Shown here in pieces: positions 29,567 to 39,291 of a stretch of 64,000 nt of DNA. The DNA is from Thauera sp. 2A1. Its GTDB lineage: Bacteria; Pseudomonadota; Gammaproteobacteria; Burkholderiales; Rhodocyclaceae. How positions within the stretch are numbered: position 1 is the stretch's first letter; every line of letters begins with the position of its first letter. The DNA is taken from contig NZ_SSXV01000001.1 of NCBI RefSeq assembly GCF_009469595.2, positions 186,001 to 250,000 on the forward strand, written 5' to 3'. The position numbers and the translations under genes were made by a program. The notes beneath the pieces were generated by a model, which saw only the letters and a program-made list of their open reading frames with translations, did not search any database and was not told where the DNA came from.

Positions 29567-30253
29567 TTAATCTCTTGTTGCGTCGGGGGATGCGTCGCGC
29601 GCGAGGCGCTCGACTCCGCCGGCGCCCGCCAGCAGCAGCACGTCCGCGCCGCGACTGGCGAACAGCCCGTTGGTGACGACGCCCACGATCTGGTTGATCT
29701 CGCCTTCGAGTGCGCACGGATCGGTGATGGCGAGTCCGTGCACGTCGATGATCAGGTTGCCGTTGTCGCTGACGAAATTCTCGCGCACACGCGGCTGTCC
29801 GCCGAGCCGGGCCAGCTCGCGGCTCACGTGCGCGCGGGCCATCGGAATCACTTCGACGGGCAGCGGAAAGCGGCCCAGGGTGTCGACGCGCTTGCTGGCG
29901 TCACAGATGCAGACGAAGCGATCTGCCACCGCCGCGACGATTTTCTCGCGTGTCAGCGCGCCGCCGCCGCCCTTGATCATGCAGAAGCGGCCGTCGATCT
30001 CGTCCGCACCATCCACATAGACCGGAATCCGGTCGATGCCGTTCAGGTCGAACACCGGGATGCCGTGCGCTGCCAGCCGCGCGGAACTTGCCTCGGAGCT
30101 GGAGACGGCGCCGCGGATACGCGAACGGATCGTCGCCAGCCCGTCGATGAAGTGATTGACGGTCGAGCCCGTGCCGACGCCGACGATGGTGTCGTCGACG
30201 ATGTAGTCGAGGGCGGCGAGCGCCGCGGCTTTCTTCAGTTCGTCCTGTGTCAT
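29567..30253 (-). CDS. rpiA: Ribose-5-phosphate isomerase A
   Basis: A 228-residue isomerase that interconverts ribose 5-phosphate and ribulose 5-phosphate, needed for the pentose phosphate and Calvin cycles. [12 protein letters not shown], the catalytic DGADEID and the [11 protein letters not shown] loop are intact. The ATG at 30253 gives the family N-terminus MTQDELKK. It lies 51 bp after moeA on the same strand. The cbb operon as visible has no isomerase, so this gene probably supplies that step. Confidence 0.96.
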   Translation of the reverse strand: MTQDELKKAAALAALDYIVDDTIVGVGTGSTVNHFIDGLATIRSRIRGAVSSSEASSARLAAHGIPVFDLNGIDRIPVYVDGADEIDGRFCMIKGGGGALTREKIVAAVADRFVCICDASKRVDTLGRFPLPVEVIPMARAHVSRELARLGGQPRVRENFVSDNGNLIIDVHGLAITDPCALEGEINQIVGVVTNGLFASRGADVLLLAGAGGVERLARDASPDATRD

Positions 30254-30304
30254 CGGGTCTTCCGGTTGCAAGGCGTGAGGATGTGGGAACAGCGCGTTCC
30301 GGGC

Positions 30305-31552
30305 TCAGACGAGTCCGGAGAAAGGCTGAACGAGGACCGGTTCGCCGGGTTCGATGCCGCCGCAGTCTTCGGGCAGCACGATGAAGCAGTCGGCTTCGGA
30401 CATCGAGCGCAGCACGCCCGAGCCCTGCGCGCCGGCCAGCGTCACCGACAGTCGTGCGCCCTCGCGCAGCAGCTTGCCGCGCATGAACTCGCAGCGGCCC
30501 GGCTGCTTGCGGATGGCCACCGCGCAGGGCACTGCAAAGTGCTGTGGCGCCGGGAGCGGAGACACGCCCATCATCTGCAGCAGGGCGTCCTGCACGAACT
30601 GGTAGAAGGTCACCAGCACCGCCACCGGGTTGCCGGGCAGGCCGAACAACACCGCGTTGCCGATGCGGCCGAAGGCCATCGGCCGGCCGGGCTTGATGGC
30701 CAGCTTCCAGAACGCGACTTCGCCCATGCGCGACATCATGTCGCGGATGAAATCCGCTTCACCCACGGAGACACCGCCACTGGTGATCACGACGTCGGCT
30801 GCGCTGCAGGCGTCGCGGAAGGCATCTTCCAGGGCGGCCGGGTCGTCGGGCACCACGCCCATGTCCAGCAACTCGCAGCCCAGCCGGCTGAGCGCACCAA
30901 ACAGGGTGTAGCGGTTGCTGTCGTACACCTGGCCAGGCGCCAGCGGGCGGCCGATGGAGGCGATCTCGTCGCCGGTGGAAAAGAAGGCGACCCGCAGGCG
31001 CCGCCGCACCGTCACCTCGGCGATGCCGAGCGAGGCGATGAGGCCGAGCTCGGCCGGCCCGCAGCGCGTTCCGGCCGCCAACGCCACGCCGCCCAGCGGC
31101 AGGTCCTCGCCGGCACGGCGCAAGTTCTGGCCCGCTTTCTGTCCCGGAGGAACGAAGATGCGGTCCGCCTCGCGGCGAACCACTTCTTGCACGACGATGG
31201 TGTCGGCGCCTTCAGGAATCGCGGCCCCGGTCATGATTCGCACGGCCTGGCCGGCGCCGACGATGCCGGAAAAAGGCTGGCCGGCGAAGGCCGTGCCCAC
31301 CACATGCAGTGCGGTGTCTCCCTCGGCTGACAGGTCGGCGGCGCGCACCGCGTAACCGTCCATGGCCGAGTTGTCGTGCGCGGGCACGTTGCACGGCGCG
31401 ATCACGTCCTCGCACAGCACGCGGCCGAGCGCGGCGCGCACGGCGACGCGTTCCCATCCACTGACCGGGGAGATGCTGTCGAGAATGATCCTGCGTGCGG
31501 CGGCGACACTGACCTGGTTGCGTTCAGTGTCTGCGGGGCGGTCCTTGGGCAT
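30305..31552 (-). CDS. moeA: Molybdopterin molybdenumtransferase MoeA
   Basis: A 415-residue MoeA that inserts molybdate into adenylylated molybdopterin, the last step of molybdenum cofactor synthesis. Key motifs are PAHDNSAMDGYAV, MTGAAIPEGAD, STGDEI, TSGGVSVGEAD and LPGNPVAV. The start at 31552 is supported by family length. It is divergent from the DUF455 gene and upstream of rpiA. Other cofactor genes in the window are mog (58780) and a moeB-like gene (48579); msrP is a likely client. Confidence 0.96.
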   Translation of the reverse strand: MPKDRPADTERNQVSVAAARRIILDSISPVSGWERVAVRAALGRVLCEDVIAPCNVPAHDNSAMDGYAVRAADLSAEGDTALHVVGTAFAGQPFSGIVGAGQAVRIMTGAAIPEGADTIVVQEVVRREADRIFVPPGQKAGQNLRRAGEDLPLGGVALAAGTRCGPAELGLIASLGIAEVTVRRRLRVAFFSTGDEIASIGRPLAPGQVYDSNRYTLFGALSRLGCELLDMGVVPDDPAALEDAFRDACSAADVVITSGGVSVGEADFIRDMMSRMGEVAFWKLAIKPGRPMAFGRIGNAVLFGLPGNPVAVLVTFYQFVQDALLQMMGVSPLPAPQHFAVPCAVAIRKQPGRCEFMRGKLLREGARLSVTLAGAQGSGVLRSMSEADCFIVLPEDCGGIEPGEPVLVQPFSGLV

Positions 31553-31665
31553 CTGTGGTGATCCGTGTTGCGATCGACGGTGCAATTGGTTTCCTTTTAC
31601 CACAATGTGGTGCCGCAGAGGCAGCACAGCGGGGGAGGCGCAGCGGCTTTGGTAGACTTGCGCGC

Positions 31666-32469
31666 ATGAACGCATCGATTCACGACGCCGCACTCCACGC
31701 CCTGTTGCTGTGTGATCCGGACGAAAAATGCGCAGCAACGCAGGCAGTGCATTCGGCCTGCACGCAGGGGGGGCTGCAGGTGGTGCCAGGGCCGGACCGC
31801 GCCGAACCGATCATCGTGCCGGGGCGGCCGCGGCGGCCGATCCTGGTCGACGGCCGCGATGTGCCCCGGCGCGGCATCGGCAGCCGCGAGGGGCATGCGG
31901 CGCTGCTGCACGCCATCGCGCATATCGAATTCAACGCGATCAATCTTGCGCTCGATTGCGTGCATCGCTTCCGCAGCATGTCGCCCGCCTTCCACCACGA
32001 CTGGCTGCGGGTGGCGGCCGAAGAGGCTCACCATTTCGGCCTGGTGCGTGCGCGCCTGCAGGCGCTCGGTTTCGATTACGGCGATTTTCCCGCGCACAAC
32101 GGCCTGTGGCTGATGGCCTGCCGCACTGCGCATGACCTGCTGGCACGCATGGCGCTGGTCCCCCGCGTGCTGGAGGCGCGCGGCCTGGATGCGACGCCGC
32201 CCATCATGGCGAGGCTGAGATCGATTGGCGACGATCGGAGCGTTGCGGTGCTCGAAGTCATCCTTCGCGATGAGATCGGCCATGTCGCCATCGGCGACCG
32301 CTGGTTCCGGCTCCTGTGCGCACAGCGCGGCCTGGAGCCGGAAGCCACTTACCTCGCGTTGATCGACAGTTTCGATGCGCCACGACCACATCCGCCGCTG
32401 CATCGCGAGGCGCGGCGTGCGGCGGGGTTCAGCGATGCGGAGCTCGACGCCCTGTCCGGCGGGCGTTGA
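31666..32469 (+). CDS. DUF455 family ferritin-like protein
   Basis: A 267-residue protein of the DUF455 family, which has a ferritin-like four-helix bundle. Likely metal ligands are in AHIEFNAI, EEAHHFGLV and RDEIGHVAIGDRW, an E-ExxH-ExxH di-iron pattern. A relation to tRNA-modifying MiaE has been suggested for the fold, but the substrate is unknown. It is divergent from moeA over a 113-bp region. Confidence 0.85.
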   Translation: MNASIHDAALHALLLCDPDEKCAATQAVHSACTQGGLQVVPGPDRAEPIIVPGRPRRPILVDGRDVPRRGIGSREGHAALLHAIAHIEFNAINLALDCVHRFRSMSPAFHHDWLRVAAEEAHHFGLVRARLQALGFDYGDFPAHNGLWLMACRTAHDLLARMALVPRVLEARGLDATPPIMARLRSIGDDRSVAVLEVILRDEIGHVAIGDRWFRLLCAQRGLEPEATYLALIDSFDAPRPHPPLHREARRAAGFSDAELDALSGGR

Positions 32470-32554
32470 GGAGCACGCTGGCGCGGCGCCTTGCGGGGGC
32501 ACGGCTTCGGAGGGCAGGCGCGCGGGCGCAGCAACGGGCGCTGCGCCACGCGGC

Positions 32555-33730
32555 TCACAGCGAGCCGTATGAGTGCAGGCCCGACAGGAACATGTTGACG
32601 CCGAGGAAGGCAAACGTGACCACGACGAGGCCGACCACCGCCCACCACGCCAGCATCGATCCGCGCAGGCCCTTGGTCAGGCGCATGTGCAGCCAGGCGG
32701 CGTAGTTCAGCCACACGATCAGCGCCCAGGTCTCCTTCGGGTCCCACTGCCAGTAGGTGCCCCAGGCTTCGGCCGCCCACAGTGCGCCGAGGATGGTGGC
32801 GATGGTGAAGAAGGCGAAGCCGATGGCGATCGCCTTGTACATCACGTCTTCCAATACCCGCAGCGGCGGCAGGCGGCTGGCGAGCACGCCGCGCTCGGCC
32901 AGCAGATAGGCGCTGCCCACCATTGCCGACAGGGCGAAAGCCCCATAGCCGATGAAGTTGGTTGGGACGTGCACCTTCATCCAGTAGGACTGCAATGCCG
33001 GGATCAGCGGCTGGATCTGGTGGGCTTCGCGCGTGAAGGTGTACCACAGCAGGAAGCCCACTGCGGCCGAGATCACCGTCAGCACGAAGGCGCCCAGCCG
33101 TCGCGTGCCATAGCGCAGCTCGTAGTATAGGTAGAGCAGCGCGGTGAGCAGGCTGAACAGCACGAACACTTCGTACAGGTTGCTGATGGGGATGTGGCCG
33201 ATGTCCGGCCCGATCAGGTAGGACTCGTACCAGCGCACGAAGAGCCCGCTGGTGCCCATGGTCACCGCCGCCCAGGTCAGCACGTTGCCGGTCTTTTCGG
33301 CGAAGTCCGAGCGCAGCGCGAGCCCCAGCCAGTAGGCCGCGGTGGCCATGAAGATCAGCGCGCTCATCCACATGATCGCGGTCTGGCTGGAGATCAGGTA
33401 CTTGAGCAGGAAGGACTGTTCCGCACGCGCAAGCTCACCCTGATAGAGCGAGATGCTCGCCAGCGATACTGCCGCGACGGCCGCAAGGAAGGGGCGAAAC
33501 GCCTTCCAGTGCCAGCCGACCGCCATCAGGATGGGGACGTGCAGCAGCAGGATGCCCTTGTCGTAGACGTCCATCGATGCACCGTACTGCTGCAGCGCAA
33601 AGAATGCGCCGAGCACCAGTGCGGCGGCATAGAGCCAGTCGCCAAGGCCCAGGCTGCGCAGCCAGTCTCCAGAACGTGGCACGGCGCCGCCGGGTTGCGG
33701 TTGGTGGGAGATGCGGGCCAGTTCCATCAT
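32555..33730 (-). CDS. ccsB: Cytochrome c biogenesis protein CcsB (ResC, system II)
   Basis: A 391-residue membrane protein of the CcsA/ResC type, one half of the system II haem-delivery and cytochrome c ligation complex. Eight or so hydrophobic segments are visible, and the haem-handling tryptophan-rich motif WGTYWQWDPKETWALIVWL is near 325. It follows resB by 12 bp. System II attaches haem to the CXXCH motifs of proteins such as the cytochrome c4 encoded upstream. Confidence 0.94.
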   Translation of the reverse strand: MMELARISHQPQPGGAVPRSGDWLRSLGLGDWLYAAALVLGAFFALQQYGASMDVYDKGILLLHVPILMAVGWHWKAFRPFLAAVAAVSLASISLYQGELARAEQSFLLKYLISSQTAIMWMSALIFMATAAYWLGLALRSDFAEKTGNVLTWAAVTMGTSGLFVRWYESYLIGPDIGHIPISNLYEVFVLFSLLTALLYLYYELRYGTRRLGAFVLTVISAAVGFLLWYTFTREAHQIQPLIPALQSYWMKVHVPTNFIGYGAFALSAMVGSAYLLAERGVLASRLPPLRVLEDVMYKAIAIGFAFFTIATILGALWAAEAWGTYWQWDPKETWALIVWLNYAAWLHMRLTKGLRGSMLAWWAVVGLVVVTFAFLGVNMFLSGLHSYGSL

Positions 33731-33742
33731 GCGTCTCGCGAT

Positions 33743-35788
33743 TCAGGTTGGGCGGTTTTCGGGGGCGGCGAAGAGCTCGCGCAGCCCGTCGACGTGGCGC
33801 TGGAAGGTCTCGTCCACATCGATGGCCTTGCGGTTGGAGGACATCGCAACCAGCACTTCGTTCGGCTTGATCAGCACGAAAAGACGCCGCTCCCTTATGT
33901 AGAGCATAGCGAACACGCCGAGCACCAGCAGCAATGAGCCGAGGAAAACCAGTGCCTTGCCGGGCGAGCGGGTTGCCTGCAGCACGGTGGCCTGGCGCTC
34001 GTCGTAGGCGGTGAGCTGGAGGTACACCGGCGCGCCGTAGAACAGGCTGTCGGAAAGCGCGGCGATGCTGTCGCGCAGGAAGATGGCATTGTTCTCGTCC
34101 AGCGCCGGCGCGGCCTGCCCGCTGCGTTCGCGCGTCATCAGCCAGGCTTCCCACACGGCGCCCTGCATGATCTTGACGAACACATCGGCGGCGCGTTCGC
34201 GCTCGGGGGCAGGCACCGTCGCCTCGATGAAGCGGCCGATGGACTCGTACCCGCGGTCGGCGAACAGCGTCAGCGTGTGTTCGACCGTCTGGGTGAGGCG
34301 GTCGCGCATGCCGTTGTCGGCTGCGCTTGTGCCCGTGGCGCTGCGCGCCGCGACGCGCTGCGCCAGTTGGGCACGCAGCGCGGGATCGAAGACGATGTCG
34401 TGCAGGGCGAACCACGTCTCCGCCTTGCCCTCGACGTCGAGCGGAATGCGCATGTAGCGGAAGGCTTCTGCCTGGCTGTCGCGTGTTCCCGAATACAGAT
34501 ACCAGCGGCCCTGCTGCTCGATCGGCATCATGTAATTGTTGAATTCGCGCGCCTGGCCGGCTTCGTCGCGCAGCTTGAAGGTGTAGCTCGGGCCGATGTT
34601 GCGCAGGTTCTTCTGCGTCGGCGATTTCGCGCCGCTGCCCAGGTGCTGCTCGAAACGAGCCATGCCCGATGCCGGCGCGTCGCTGTCCTTCGCCGTGCCC
34701 ATGTCTTCGACGTTGAACGCACGGAACTGCGTCAGCTCGAGCGTGTAGCGTGCATCGCCCGCATGCAGCGGCACGGTGTCGCCGACTGCGCCCTGCATGT
34801 TCGTCAGTCGCGGCACCCCACGCGCCAGGCCATGGACGGCCAGGCTCAGCAGCGAGCCGCCGTCCTCGAAGCTGGACTGGTACAGGGTGATGCCGCGGTA
34901 TTCGAACGGCTTGTTGACTTCGATCGTGCGCTCGAGGGCCTTGCCGCTGTCGTCGGTGATCAGGATGTCACTGGCGAAGCGCTTGGGCATCCCGTTCTCG
35001 TAGTGATCGATGTGGAAGCGCTTCAGCGAGATCGAGAAGGGCAATTCCTGCAGCAGGATGCCGTCGCCGACGTTGAGCACCGCGGTGCTTGCCGAGCGAC
35101 CTTCGGGGATGAACACGTTACCGCGGAAGCTGGGGTTGCCGGTGCCCAGGCGTGCTGAAGCCGGGATGTCGGCGATCAACTGGTTGCCGGACGTCGCCTG
35201 CTTGCCACCAGTGGCCATCTGCAGCTTGAGCGGCAGGTCGCCGTCGAGCAGGCCCCCGATGCAGATCAGCACGATCGCGCCGTGGGCGAGGAAGTAGCCG
35301 GCACGGCCGGCGCTGCCCTGCTTGGCGGCGAGCAGCACGTGGTCTTCGCGCTCGCTCGCGCGGAAGCGGAAACCCGAGCGCGCAAGATAGGCGCGAGCAC
35401 GATCCAGGGAGACGGCGACGCCGCTCGCCGGCACCATGCTTGCCTGATGGCTGAACTGCCGCAGTGAAGCTTCGCGCGCATGCTCGCGGAAGTTTCGCAT
35501 CTCGCGCAGCATCGGGCGGGTCTGGCGGATGATGCACAGCGAGGTGGACACCACCAGGAACGCCAGGATGACGAGAAACCAGCTCGTGTTGTAGACGGAG
35601 TAGATGCCGAGCTTCTCGAACACCGGGAACCAGAACGGGCCGAATTGGTTCAGGTAGGCGTTGAAGGGCTCGTTCTGTTTCACCACCGTGCCGACCACCG
35701 ATGCGATCGCAAGGATGGTGAGCAGGCTGATGGCAAAACGCATCGAGCTCAACAGCTCGAACAGGGCGCGCGCAGTGCCGCGTTGCAT
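33743..35788 (-). CDS. resB: Cytochrome c biogenesis protein ResB (system II)
   Basis: A 681-residue ResB protein, partner of CcsB. Membrane segments are near 15-40, 65-90 and 165-185, with a large periplasmic domain and a last segment near 620-645 (ALVFLGSLLLVLGVFAML). I chose ATG 35788 over 35845 because the latter lies just downstream of the terminator of the upstream gene and would leave no room for a promoter. The first hydrophobic stretch is intact from either start. Confidence 0.92.
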   Translation of the reverse strand: MQRGTARALFELLSSMRFAISLLTILAIASVVGTVVKQNEPFNAYLNQFGPFWFPVFEKLGIYSVYNTSWFLVILAFLVVSTSLCIIRQTRPMLREMRNFREHAREASLRQFSHQASMVPASGVAVSLDRARAYLARSGFRFRASEREDHVLLAAKQGSAGRAGYFLAHGAIVLICIGGLLDGDLPLKLQMATGGKQATSGNQLIADIPASARLGTGNPSFRGNVFIPEGRSASTAVLNVGDGILLQELPFSISLKRFHIDHYENGMPKRFASDILITDDSGKALERTIEVNKPFEYRGITLYQSSFEDGGSLLSLAVHGLARGVPRLTNMQGAVGDTVPLHAGDARYTLELTQFRAFNVEDMGTAKDSDAPASGMARFEQHLGSGAKSPTQKNLRNIGPSYTFKLRDEAGQAREFNNYMMPIEQQGRWYLYSGTRDSQAEAFRYMRIPLDVEGKAETWFALHDIVFDPALRAQLAQRVAARSATGTSAADNGMRDRLTQTVEHTLTLFADRGYESIGRFIEATVPAPERERAADVFVKIMQGAVWEAWLMTRERSGQAAPALDENNAIFLRDSIAALSDSLFYGAPVYLQLTAYDERQATVLQATRSPGKALVFLGSLLLVLGVFAMLYIRERRLFVLIKPNEVLVAMSSNRKAIDVDETFQRHVDGLRELFAAPENRPT

Positions 35789-35864
35789 GCTGGTCTCTGA
35801 GGAAGGAAGGCTTGCGCCGGATCGGCTGGTGTCAGCCCGGCGCATCAGGCCTACGACTGAAAAG

Positions 35865-35896
35865 AAAAAGGGGCGGCCATCACCACCCCCTTTTTT
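35865..35896 (-). terminator. Intrinsic terminator of the cytochrome c4 gene
   Basis: On the minus strand AAAAAGGGGG and a short variable middle pair with CCCCTTTTT, which runs into TTTCTTTTC. It lies 23 bp after the c4 stop and separates that transcript from resB. Confidence 0.7.
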
Positions 35897-35918
35897 GATT
35901 GCTCCGATGCCTGGAGGA

Positions 35919-36548
35919 TCAGCGCAGGCCGGCCGCGTAGTCGGCGACGGCCTTCATCTCGGGATCGGTCATCTTGAGCGCGATCATGCGCATCATGCGG
36001 TTCGGGTCGTTGGCCCGGACACCGTCGCGGAACGACTTCAGTTGCGCTTCGGTGTAGTCGGCGAACTGGCCCGAGAGGCGCGGGTACTGCGCCGGCAGGC
36101 CGGCGCCGGCCGGGCCGTGGCAGGCCGCACAGGCGGGGACGCCCTTGGCCGGAATGCCGCCGCGCCAGATCTTCTGGCCCTGGTCGACGGTGGCCACGTT
36201 CTTGGCCGGTTCGGGCTGCAGCTTCTGCGACGAGAAATACTCGGCCAGGCCCTTCATGTCAGCTTCTTCCAGGCCCGCAGCCATTGCCGACATGATGGCG
36301 TTTTCACGCACGGCCTTCTTGCCGTCCCAGCCCTTGAATTCGTGCAACTGCTTGTAGAGGTAGTCGGCGTGCTGCCCTGCCAGCTTCGGGTTGGCCGGAA
36401 TCGCGCTGTTGCCGTCCGCGTTGTGGCAGCCCGCGCAGACCGTCTCTGCAGTCTGCTTCGCCTTGGCGAGGTCGGGAGCCGGCGTCTGGGCCTGAAGGCT
36501 GCCGGCAACCAGCAGCAGCGACGAAAGCAGCAGGGAACGCTTCATCAT
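35919..36548 (-). CDS. Dihaem cytochrome c4
   Basis: A 209-residue periplasmic cytochrome with a cleavable signal (KRSLLLSSLLLVAGSLQAQ) and two haem motifs, CAGCH at 38-42 and CAACH near 138, each in a similar domain with the distal Met region (M-x-A-x-A). Cytochrome c4 carries electrons to terminal oxidases or reductases. Its location next to resB and ccsB, which mature such proteins, is conserved in related bacteria. Confidence 0.94.
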   Translation of the reverse strand: MMKRSLLLSSLLLVAGSLQAQTPAPDLAKAKQTAETVCAGCHNADGNSAIPANPKLAGQHADYLYKQLHEFKGWDGKKAVRENAIMSAMAAGLEEADMKGLAEYFSSQKLQPEPAKNVATVDQGQKIWRGGIPAKGVPACAACHGPAGAGLPAQYPRLSGQFADYTEAQLKSFRDGVRANDPNRMMRMIALKMTDPEMKAVADYAAGLR

Positions 36549-36670
36549 GATGTCCTCTGAAAGCCGTGAGTGAATGTTTCAAACGCGGTATTCTATCGCA
36601 TGAAATGCGCCTTGCGCGATGCGATGTGGGCCTCAGCCCGCAGTCCAGCAGGTTTTCACCCGGTTTTTTC

Positions 36671-37321
36671 ATGTCATTGTTCCGCAGCGCACAATTCGAG
36701 ATCTCGATCGCCAAACCTTCCGGCCTCCCGCCGCCGAGCGGCGCGGAGATCGCCTTCGCCGGCCGTTCCAACGCCGGCAAATCCAGCGCGATCAACACAC
36801 TGGCGGGGCATGTGAGGCTTGCCTTCGTGTCGAAGACGCCGGGGCGCACGCAACTGATCAACTTCTTCCGCCTCAACTGCGGCGCCTTGCTGGTCGATCT
36901 GCCCGGCTACGGCTATGCCGCCGTGCCGGAGAAGATCCGGCGCCAATGGCAGGGGCTGATCGAGGCCTACCTGAAGAAGCGCGAGAGCCTGATCGGCCTG
37001 GTGCTGATCATGGACGTGCGCCATCCGCTCACCGACCTCGATCGGCAGATGATCGACTGGTTCGCGCCCTCCGGTCGGCCGCTTCACGTGCTGCTCACGA
37101 AGAGCGACAAGCTGTCGCGTGGCGCAGCGAGCGCGACATTGCAGGCCGTGCGGCGGGAGCTGGCCGGGTTTGGGCCGCAGGTGACCGTGCAGCTCTTCTC
37201 CAGCCTCAAGAAGGCCGGCGTGGAAGAAACCGAGCGCATCATCGCCGGCTGGCTGGGGTTGGGCTCGGCCGATGGCAGCGCCGGAGGGCAGGAAACAAAA
37301 ACCCCCGACCAGGGGATATAG
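36671..37321 (+). CDS. engB: Ribosome biogenesis GTPase YihA/EngB
   Basis: A 216-residue EngB-type GTPase needed for assembly of the large ribosomal subunit. G1 GRSNAGKSS (about 30-38), G3 DLPGYG and G4 TKSDKL are present. It is divergent from the cytochrome c4 gene. The last ten codons (ending TKTPDQGI) overlap, on the opposite strand, the terminator of the small RNA candidate at 37293-37400, which explains the unusual C-terminal tail. Confidence 0.95.
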   Translation: MSLFRSAQFEISIAKPSGLPPPSGAEIAFAGRSNAGKSSAINTLAGHVRLAFVSKTPGRTQLINFFRLNCGALLVDLPGYGYAAVPEKIRRQWQGLIEAYLKKRESLIGLVLIMDVRHPLTDLDRQMIDWFAPSGRPLHVLLTKSDKLSRGAASATLQAVRRELAGFGPQVTVQLFSSLKKAGVEETERIIAGWLGLGSADGSAGGQETKTPDQGI

Positions 37322-37400
37322 CCGGGGGTGAAAATGCCTTACTGGGGGGTAAGGCACCCGCTCAGGGAGGTGAAGCGGGAGACGGCTCAGCACCATCTGC
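37293..37400 (-). ncRNA. Candidate small RNA with three C-rich hairpin loops
   Basis: Read on the minus strand, the predicted RNA folds into three successive hairpins. Hairpin 1 has stem CCCGCT/AGCGGG (37374-37379 with 37357-37362) and an 11-nt loop UCACCUCCCUG, holding a perfect anti-Shine-Dalgarno CACCUCC. Hairpin 2 has an 8-bp perfect stem UGCCUUAC/GUAAGGCA (37335-37356) with loop CCCCCA. Hairpin 3 is a terminator, stem ACCCCCG/CGGGGGU (37301-37329) with C-rich interior UCCCCU, followed by UUUUGUUU. A TATCTT -10 lies at 37406-37411 and gives a start near 37399. No open frame fits. The layout matches families of sRNAs with C-rich loops, such as Neisseria NmsR/RcoF. Confidence 0.65.
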
Positions 37401-37486
37401 ACTCTAAGATAGACCATCGCGCAAGAAGTTCATGATCGATTTCGTTTCTGCATGTTTTTCGGAGCCGGGGTGAGCGCCGGTGCTGA

Positions 37487-38557
<1,071 letters not shown>

Positions 38558-38611
38558 GGCCCCCGCCAGCCGGGTCGCCGCGCGCGGGCGGCCCGCTTGG
38601 CAATGAGCGCC

Positions 38612-39259
38612 TCAGCCTGCCAGCCGTCCGCTGTTTCGGCGCAGATCCAGGATGGAGCGGATCTTCAGGTCCACATAGGCCGGCTGCGTGAGTCCGCGCC
38701 CGACCAGCACCGTATGCATGCCCAGGCGGCGCGCGGTGCGCAGGTTGACGGCGGAGTCTTCCACCATGATGCAGCGGCGGGGGTTGAGCCGCCGGCTGGC
38801 GATCAGCTTGCGATAGCCGCGGATGCCCGGCTTGGGCTGATAATCGAGGTCCTCGATCCCCACCACCTCCTCGAACTCGCGCCGGATGCCCATGATCTCC
38901 AGCACGGCCTCGGCGTAGTGCCGCGGCGCGTTGGAAAACACCATCTTGCGGCCGGGCAGGCGGCGCAGCATGCCGCGCAGGGCGCGTTCGAACACCATCA
39001 TCTCGTGCAGCCGGTCGAAACTGTGCGTCTCGACGAGGAAATGCCGCGGATCGGTGCCATGGTGCCGTATCAGCCCCAGCAGCGTGGCGCCGTAGCGCCG
39101 CCAGTAGTGCATGCGCAATGCGTTCGCCTCGTCACGGTCGAGCGCCAGATGCCGCTGCAGATACGCGGTCATGCTGCGGTTGATGTGCGGAAAGATGTGC
39201 GGGCTGGCGTCGTGCAACGTGTTGTCGAGGTCGAAGAGCCAGACGGGGGTGGGGGACAT
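38612..39259 (-). CDS. HAD-family pyrimidine 5'-nucleotidase
   Basis: A 215-residue HAD phosphatase similar to the SDT1-type pyrimidine 5'-nucleotidases. Motif I is FDLDNTLHDA at 9-18, motif II VFSNAPRHY near 107, and motif III/IV KPGIRGYRK and VEDSAVN. Possible substrates are UMP and CMP. It is convergent with hemB and lies 32 bp downstream of the BioC-like methyltransferase gene. Confidence 0.87.
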   Translation of the reverse strand: MSPTPVWLFDLDNTLHDASPHIFPHINRSMTAYLQRHLALDRDEANALRMHYWRRYGATLLGLIRHHGTDPRHFLVETHSFDRLHEMMVFERALRGMLRRLPGRKMVFSNAPRHYAEAVLEIMGIRREFEEVVGIEDLDYQPKPGIRGYRKLIASRRLNPRRCIMVEDSAVNLRTARRLGMHTVLVGRGLTQPAYVDLKIRSILDLRRNSGRLAG

Positions 39260-39291
39260 GGTGCGCTCGAGGAGGCGAGGGGACGGCCCGT

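Noticed and set aside
33743..35845. Longer resB from ATG 35845
   Set aside because: That start stands 20 bp from the upstream terminator, leaving no room for a promoter, and adds a non-hydrophobic Ser-rich tail not typical of ResB.
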